48,662 nt of DNA, taken from positions 1 to 48,662 of the forward strand of contig JAJDHP010000005.1 of assembly GCA_030266245.1 (NCBI GenBank), read 5' to 3'. The notes below the pieces were generated by a model that saw only the letters and a program-made list of their open reading frames with translations, was not told the DNA's origin and made no database searches. Positions 44,194 through 48,662 of the stretch are shown one piece after another. Origin of the DNA: Methanimicrococcus sp. OttesenSCG-928-J09. GTDB lineage: Archaea; Halobacteriota; Methanosarcinia; Methanosarcinales; Methanosarcinaceae. A program made the translations under genes and the position numbers. The first letter of the stretch is position 1. Each line of letters starts with the position of its first letter.

Positions 44194-44694
44194 GCTCCCT
44201 TTTTCTGTTTTTTATTTTTTTTGTTTTTTAGATTTTTATTTTTCAGAATTTTGAAAAATTACATTTAATTTCTATCTTTTTTTGAAAAACTCGTATTTTA
44301 TATTTTCATATTTCTATCTCTCTCTTTATCTATTTTGTAATATTTTTCCGGCCATGTTTTAATAAATTCCATTTTATGGATCTATTTTTATTTTTCAATG
44401 ATGGTTGCCATTATTATATAAATTCTCTTCTTTTGAAAACGGTATGGGTTGCTGTTATATCATTCATTTCAAAAATCTGATTGATGTATTTCAGTATTTA
44501 ATGTAATATTAAACAAAACCTTTCAACCCTTACTTTTTAAATACAAGTTTTAAACGTTTTAAAATCATATATTCTAATTATGTATTCAAAACGTTTTATA
44601 TTGTTTTTCTATTTAATCTATAGTTTATTGAGTTTAAGATATATAGGATAGCCGATTAAAGAATTATTGATGGTACCAAATGGGGTGTTTCATC
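44194..44694. other. Gene-free AT-rich spacer between scpB and the transglutaminase-like gene
   Basis: It starts with T-rich runs that probably end the smc operon transcript. AAACGTTTTA occurs twice (near 44552 and 44588), about 36 bases apart and about 110-140 bases before the next gene, and could be a control site. No gene, hairpin or longer repeat is seen. Confidence 0.5.
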
Positions 44695-45618
44695 ATGAAA
44701 TTCGAAATAAAAACAATCGGTAGGATGGTTTGTTGTATTATAATTTTCTGTCTTTGCATTACCTTTGCGCCGGACGGAATGAACAGCATCAGCAATGAGA
44801 GATCTGAAGGCGTATTGCCGGATTTTTTATCGTCAACACTTGCGCAGGAAGTAAACAGCGGAAGTACTGCCGGAACAAGCAGCGAAGAAATGTCTGAAAC
44901 AAAATCCTTCTCTGAAAGTGATCCTGGTGGGGAAAAAAATTATGGGGAAAACAACGAAAATAACAAAGAAGAATTCTGTAAAGAGTATGCTAATAATGCA
45001 GCTAGCAGCATAAATAATTCCAATAACAGCACTAACAGAACAAATAATACAGGTAACAGCACAAATAATGCCGGTAACAGCATTAACAACACCAACAATA
45101 CAAATTATCCCAATAACCGCACTGATGTTGAAATCATAAATGGAAATGGCGAAGATATTGAAGTTATTGGAAAAGGATTTTACACACACAATCTTTTCTT
45201 TACGGAAGATGCTCAGCGTTATGTTATTGTTTATCCTGACGACACCTATGTTTCTTTGACACGGAATAAGGAGTCGGAACACAAATCTTATGACGAAATC
45301 TGCGGATTTCTGTAGACGGACAAAACAGATGAAAATATATATGTGCCGGAAACATACGTTTGCATAAATTATGCGGCTGACTTGGTAAATGCAGCAGAGA
45401 AATTAGGGATTTCCTGCGGTTTGCTGCTGCTGACATTTGAAGAAGATATTCCCAGCCATACTTTAAATGTTTTCATGCTGGAAGACGATCAGATTATGTA
45501 TGTTGACACAACAGGTTCTTTAAATAAAGCCGGAGTCGATCGTTACTTCTTTGAGCTGAATGTCGGCGACTTTTACGAAGAGATGGGAAATATTTACAAA
45601 ATGTATGAATTTTGGTAA
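44695..45618 (+). CDS. Secreted transglutaminase-like protein with in-frame TAG (possible pyrrolysine)
   Basis: The frame runs from ATG 44695 to TAA 45616-45618 with a single TAG at 45313-45315, codon 207 of 307 sense codons. GGGGTG 7 bases before 44695 favours it over ATG 44680. The N-terminus has a membrane or signal segment (about 11-25), then an Asn/Ser/Thr-rich repeat linker (NNTGNSTNNAGNSINNTNNT). After the TAG the frame encodes a transglutaminase-like core: Cys in YVCINYAADLVNAAEK, His in IPSHTLNVFMLED, Asp in MYVDTTG. The catalytic residues thus lie beyond the TAG and need readthrough. Pyrrolysine insertion is plausible in a methylamine-using methanogen; a disabled gene is the alternative. 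Confidence 0.65.
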
Positions 45619-45735
45619 AAACGATTCTTCCTTTCTTATTTTTCTTTTTTTTGTTTAAATTAAAACCGAAATATCGTTTCTTCCTTTTCTTCAATTTGAT
45701 AGAAACCGAACTTTTCTATTAGTTGTCTTATTCTG

Positions 45736-46023
45736 TGTACCTGCCCATGCAAAACTAATCGGCACGGATACTTGCAGGTTTCCGTTTTCCATATTTACCT
45801 TGCCGATTCCGTTTGCTGCTGCTGCCGTACTGTTTCTGTTACAGCTTGCCACCTTACTGTTTCTGTTACAGTTTGCTACCCTACTGTTTCCGTTACAGTT
45901 TGCTACCTTACTGCTGCCGTTACAGTTTGCTGCCTTACTGCTGCCGTTACAGCTTGCTGCCTTACTGTTGCCGTTACAGCTTGCTGCTGCCTCCGCCCAC
46001 GCACGCGCGAGCTGCACAAATTT
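45736..46023 (-). repeat. Dispersed intergenic element, copy E6, with 27-bp tandem units
   Basis: On the minus strand: head AAATTTGTGCAGCTCGCGCG at 46023; about six tandem 27-bp units built on GTAAGGCAGCAAGCTGTAAC plus GGCAACA; then AACGGAATCGGCAAGGTAAA and the tail TAGTTTTGCATGGGCAGGTA. The unit length keeps one phase open for 122 codons, but other copies break that frame, so it is not called a gene. It lies 118 bases past the transglutaminase-like gene and points toward it. Confidence 0.85.
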
Positions 46024-46197
46024 TATTTTACAAAATAAAAAACCGACAATCAGTTCCAACTCGTATCAGAAAAAGAAAGCCTACACTTCGTTTTATTAAT
46101 AGTCAAAAAAAGTAAAAAATTTAAAGTTTCAATTCCGATTTGAATTGAAAGCTCAAAAAACGTGTATCTTTTATGTATCGTGTTAACGGAGGCTGAA

Positions 46198-46241
46198 TCT
46201 GCGAGTTTTGGTCAATTGGGTTTTTAACCAAGACTCGCAGA
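46198..46241. other. Strong 15-bp hairpin in the 46041-46768 spacer
   Basis: TCTGCGAGTTTTGGT (46198-46212) pairs with ACCAAGACTCGCAGA (46227-46241) along 15 bp with one G-T pair. The loop segment TTGGGTT can instead pair with AACCAA, so two exclusive folds are possible. No T-tract follows. The rest of the spacer is AT-rich, with a G/T-rich strand at 46270-46380 and TTCAACTAA-type short repeats just before argH; no gene is seen. Confidence 0.6.
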
Positions 46242-46768
46242 CTCGGGGTTTACATGTGTCTATGAGGAACTATTTTGGTTCGTTTTTTGTTTTTGTTGGG
46301 GTTTTTATTGGGTTAATGATTTCGTTTTTGGGAGTTTTTGTGTGTTTTACAAGGGATTGGGTTACAAGCCGTCATAGAATTTTTTAATATCAGTCCTGAT
46401 CTTATCAAAATTTCTGTCGGCTTTATCATATTGATTTTGGCTTTTTGATTGAAACCGTTTTGTTAATTGTTCAATTGTTTTATTTTCTCATAAACCAATT
46501 AGCAATATCTTATAATATATTTCAACTATTTAAATATTTGTCAATACTATATTTTTTATGTATTTGTATTTCATTAATATAATTTTGTCCGCTCAAAATC
46601 TGATCTATGTGTGCGGGATTATTTTAATATTTGAACGCCCAAAACATAATATTTATTTTACATTCGCAATTTTGAAAATATTTAATTCAATTATTCAATT
46701 CAGTTCATTTACTTCAACTAATTCAACTATTCAGTTAATTCAACTAATTTAATTCAAAGGATGATTTT

Positions 46769-48238
46769 ATGAGTGATATTTTAAGACGAGGCCGTCTCAG
46801 CAAAACACCGAGTGAAGAAATGCGGGCTTACACCTCCTCCATGGATGCCGACCGATGGATTTTTGAAGCGGACGTGTACGTGGATATGGCGCACACGCTC
46901 ATGCTTTATGAACAGGAAACTATTTCAAAAGAAGACTGTTCTAAAATATTGTCCGGTCTGCTTCAAATTAAAGAAGAAGGAATGGAAACACTCGACTTCA
47001 GTTATGAGGACATTCACATTTCACTCGAATCACGCTTAATTGATCTTATCGGCGAAGAAGCCGGCGGACGCATGCATTCGGGGCGCTCCCGCAACGACGA
47101 AGTCGCAACCTGCATCCGCTTTGCGCTTCGAGGCGAACTTCTTCTTTTGCTGGAAGATTTAATGAAATTGGAATCTGTGCTCACAGAAACGGCATCCAAT
47201 CACATTCATACGCTCATGCCCGGGTTCACGCATCTGCAGCACGCTCAGCCGACAACGCTCGCACATCACCTGGCCGCTCACGCAGACGCAATTGAACGTG
47301 ATATCGAACGCCTTCTTTCCGCTTACAGCCGCGTCAATCTCTGTCCGCTCGGGTCTGCCGCGTTTGCGTCCACCGGATTTCCGATTAACAGATACGTTAC
47401 CGCGCAGCGTCTCGGATTTTCAAATCCGATGACCAATTCAATGGACGCCGTCAGCAGCCGCGATTTCCTAATCGAATGCGCCGCCGCTTTTTCCAATATT
47501 ATGATAAACCTCAGCCGAATGGCTGAAGAATTAATTCTCTGGTCAAGCCAGGAATACAATTTTGTGGAATTGGATGACACATACGCGTCCACTTCTTCCA
47601 TTATGCCGCAGAAGAAAAATCCGGACACCGCCGAATTAATGCGCGGTAAATCCGGAACCGTTGTCGGCTCGTTGGCCGCGCTCATGACAATCTGCAAAGG
47701 ACTTCCGCTCAGCTACAACCGCGATTTGCAGGAAGCAACGCCGCACATCATAAAAAGTGTGAATGTGACGGACGCTTCTGTTCGAATGATGTCTGGCATC
47801 ATTGAAACGCTGACAATTAACGAAGAAGTCATGAAGACTCAGTCTGTTGCCGGATTCACAACCGCGACAGAGCTGGCCGACACAATGGTTCGCGAAGCCG
47901 GAATTCCGTTCAGAACAGCGCACCAAATTGTCGGAACACTCAGCCGAACGACAACAGCGCCGACACTTTCCGAAATAGATGCCGTCGCCGCTGATATTCT
48001 CGGCTATAAGCTTTCCGAAAAAGGTCTTACCGAAGACGCTGTCGCCGGCGCTCTTGATCCCATGAGCAATGTCGAACGCCGTTTAGTTGTCGGCGGTCCC
48101 GCGCCGATTCAAATGCGCGATGATCTGACTGAAAAAAGAAGACGCTTGGCAGCACTTCAAAAAGAAATCTGGGCGATTGATTTGGCGGTTGAAAAAGCGC
48201 TTGATAATTTAACAGAAGAAGTTAAGAAAACGATTTGA
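46769..48238 (+). CDS. argH: Argininosuccinate lyase
   Basis: Encodes 489 residues, normal for ArgH. AAGGATGA lies before the ATG. The fumarase/aspartase superfamily signature GSSxMPxKxNP appears as SSIMPQKKNPDTAELMRGKS. Other active-site segments are MHSGRSRNDEVAT, PGFTHLQHAQPTTLAHHLAA with the catalytic-base His, and LPLSYNRDLQEATP. It splits argininosuccinate into arginine and fumarate, the last step of arginine synthesis. No other arg gene is in the window. The spacer upstream is AT-rich with short TTCAACTAA-type repeats. Confidence 0.97.
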   Translation: MSDILRRGRLSKTPSEEMRAYTSSMDADRWIFEADVYVDMAHTLMLYEQETISKEDCSKILSGLLQIKEEGMETLDFSYEDIHISLESRLIDLIGEEAGGRMHSGRSRNDEVATCIRFALRGELLLLLEDLMKLESVLTETASNHIHTLMPGFTHLQHAQPTTLAHHLAAHADAIERDIERLLSAYSRVNLCPLGSAAFASTGFPINRYVTAQRLGFSNPMTNSMDAVSSRDFLIECAAAFSNIMINLSRMAEELILWSSQEYNFVELDDTYASTSSIMPQKKNPDTAELMRGKSGTVVGSLAALMTICKGLPLSYNRDLQEATPHIIKSVNVTDASVRMMSGIIETLTINEEVMKTQSVAGFTTATELADTMVREAGIPFRTAHQIVGTLSRTTTAPTLSEIDAVAADILGYKLSEKGLTEDAVAGALDPMSNVERRLVVGGPAPIQMRDDLTEKRRRLAALQKEIWAIDLAVEKALDNLTEEVKKTI

Positions 48239-48349
48239 TTCGCCCGGTCTTGTTTTCTCATTTTCTTTTTTTGTTTTTATTTTTATAATAATGATTGGGT
48301 GTTTTTTTGTTTTTGTAAAGTCGTGGGATATTTTTTCGTTTTCTTTTCT

Positions 48350-48535
48350 AAAAATTGCAGCGACTCGCGCGTGCGAACAGGCGATTGCAAATGCAAACGG
48401 CAGGCAGCAATAACAAACGGAATCTGTAAGGTAACAATGGTAAACGGAATCTGTAAGGTAACATGGTAAACGGAATCGGTAAGGTAACAATGGTAAACGG
48501 AATCGGTAAGGTACATTTAGCACGTTCGCGTCAGC
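48350..48535 (+). repeat. Dispersed intergenic element, copy E7
   Basis: Head AAAAATTGCAGCGACTCGCG 112 bases after the argH stop. About four tandem units of AACGGAATCGGTAAGGTAAC plus AATGGTA follow (23-27 bp apart). It ends with a degenerate tail GCACGTTCGCGTCAGCGAAC that can itself form a hairpin. A fragment resembling another head and unit (ATTGCGGCAATACAAACCGT, GCAGCAGCAATGCAAACAGC) follows at 48580-48625. Confidence 0.75.
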
Positions 48536-48630
48536 GAACGGATGTGATTAAAATTAGCTGATACATATAGAAAACAGAAAATTGCGGCAATACAAACCGT
48601 ATGGCAGCAGCAATGCAAACAGCAGATCTT

Positions 48631-48662
48631 TTATTGTTTGCTTTCATCCTCGCCGAATTCTT
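48631..48662 (-). CDS. Possible C-terminus of a leftward gene running off the window
   Basis: On the minus strand the frame from the right edge reads EFGEDESKQ then TAA at 48633-48631. An acidic, polar end like this is typical of a protein C-terminus and the position after repeats fits, but ten codons are too few to be sure. Confidence 0.3.
   Translation of the reverse strand, partial: EFGEDESKQ

Noticed and set aside
45691-46059. 122-codon leftward open frame over element E6
   Set aside because: Open because of the 27-bp period; other copies of the element break the frame and no start signal is seen.
46558-46752. 64-codon open frame before argH
   Set aside because: It lies in AT-rich promoter sequence, ends in short tandem repeats and has no ribosome-binding site.
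48209-48523. Leftward open frames over element E7
   Set aside because: The YRFRL-type repeats mirror the tandem DNA units; several phases are open and the segment includes the end of argH.

Overview
The window reads as a chromosomal segment of a methanogenic archaeon. The best guess is Methanosarcinales, perhaps a low-GC host-associated Methanosarcinaceae such as Methanimicrococcus; the genus is inference. Direct support: an archaeal RNase P RNA, Trm56, an archaeal PIN/VirB11-like/KH ATPase, SMC-ScpA-ScpB, an AfpA-type flavoprotein, a PKD surface protein with a PGF-type C-terminal sorting signal, TTTATATA-type promoters, and GGAGG/GGTGA ribosome-binding sites. No confidently called gene here ends in TAG, yet one gene carries an in-frame TAG, which fits a pyrrolysine-decoding lineage. 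No tRNA, rRNA, CRISPR array, transposase or integrase was recognised. Layout: 1-1302, end of a large surface protein with InlB-like repeats and a small lipoprotein. 1538-6360, PIN-domain ATPase, ferredoxin-like protein, then an operon of two DUF116 proteins and a His-rich protein. 6361-7704, a gene-free stretch with RNase P RNA flanked by two copies of a 224-bp repeat. 7705-16519, Trm56, then a membrane protein, MoxR, DUF58 and two large VWA proteins. 17024-21105, a surface protein, a candidate structured RNA, an amidohydrolase, a 24-bp tandem array and a CbiC-like protein. 21702-26337, the phosphate operon pstSCAB-phoU. 26483-36957, UspA, PKD protein, riboflavin-pathway reductase, CBS protein, lipoprotein, CYTH protein, AfpA, LarA and a YqaA-type membrane protein. 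37159-44193, a coiled-coil protein of unknown role followed by smc, scpA and scpB. 44695-48238, a transglutaminase-like protein interrupted by TAG, then argH. How the genes work together: pstSCAB-phoU makes a complete phosphate uptake and signalling unit. The smc operon makes the chromosome-organising complex with one uncharacterised partner. The MoxR/DUF58/VWA set looks like an AAA+ chaperone system for cell-envelope or metalloprotein assembly with unknown client. Most other genes are single transcription units. The most notable unexplained content is intergenic. At least eight copies of a dispersed element share a GTGCGGCTCGCGCG head, variable internal tandem repeats of 24, 27 or about 47 bp, and in most copies a TTTTGCGTTCGGCAGGTGCAT-like tail; most lie just downstream of a gene in the same orientation. 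A second family forms two nested stems with compensatory base changes between copies. Several promoter regions carry short tandem repeats of 10-11 or 20-22 bp, matching the DNA helical period.
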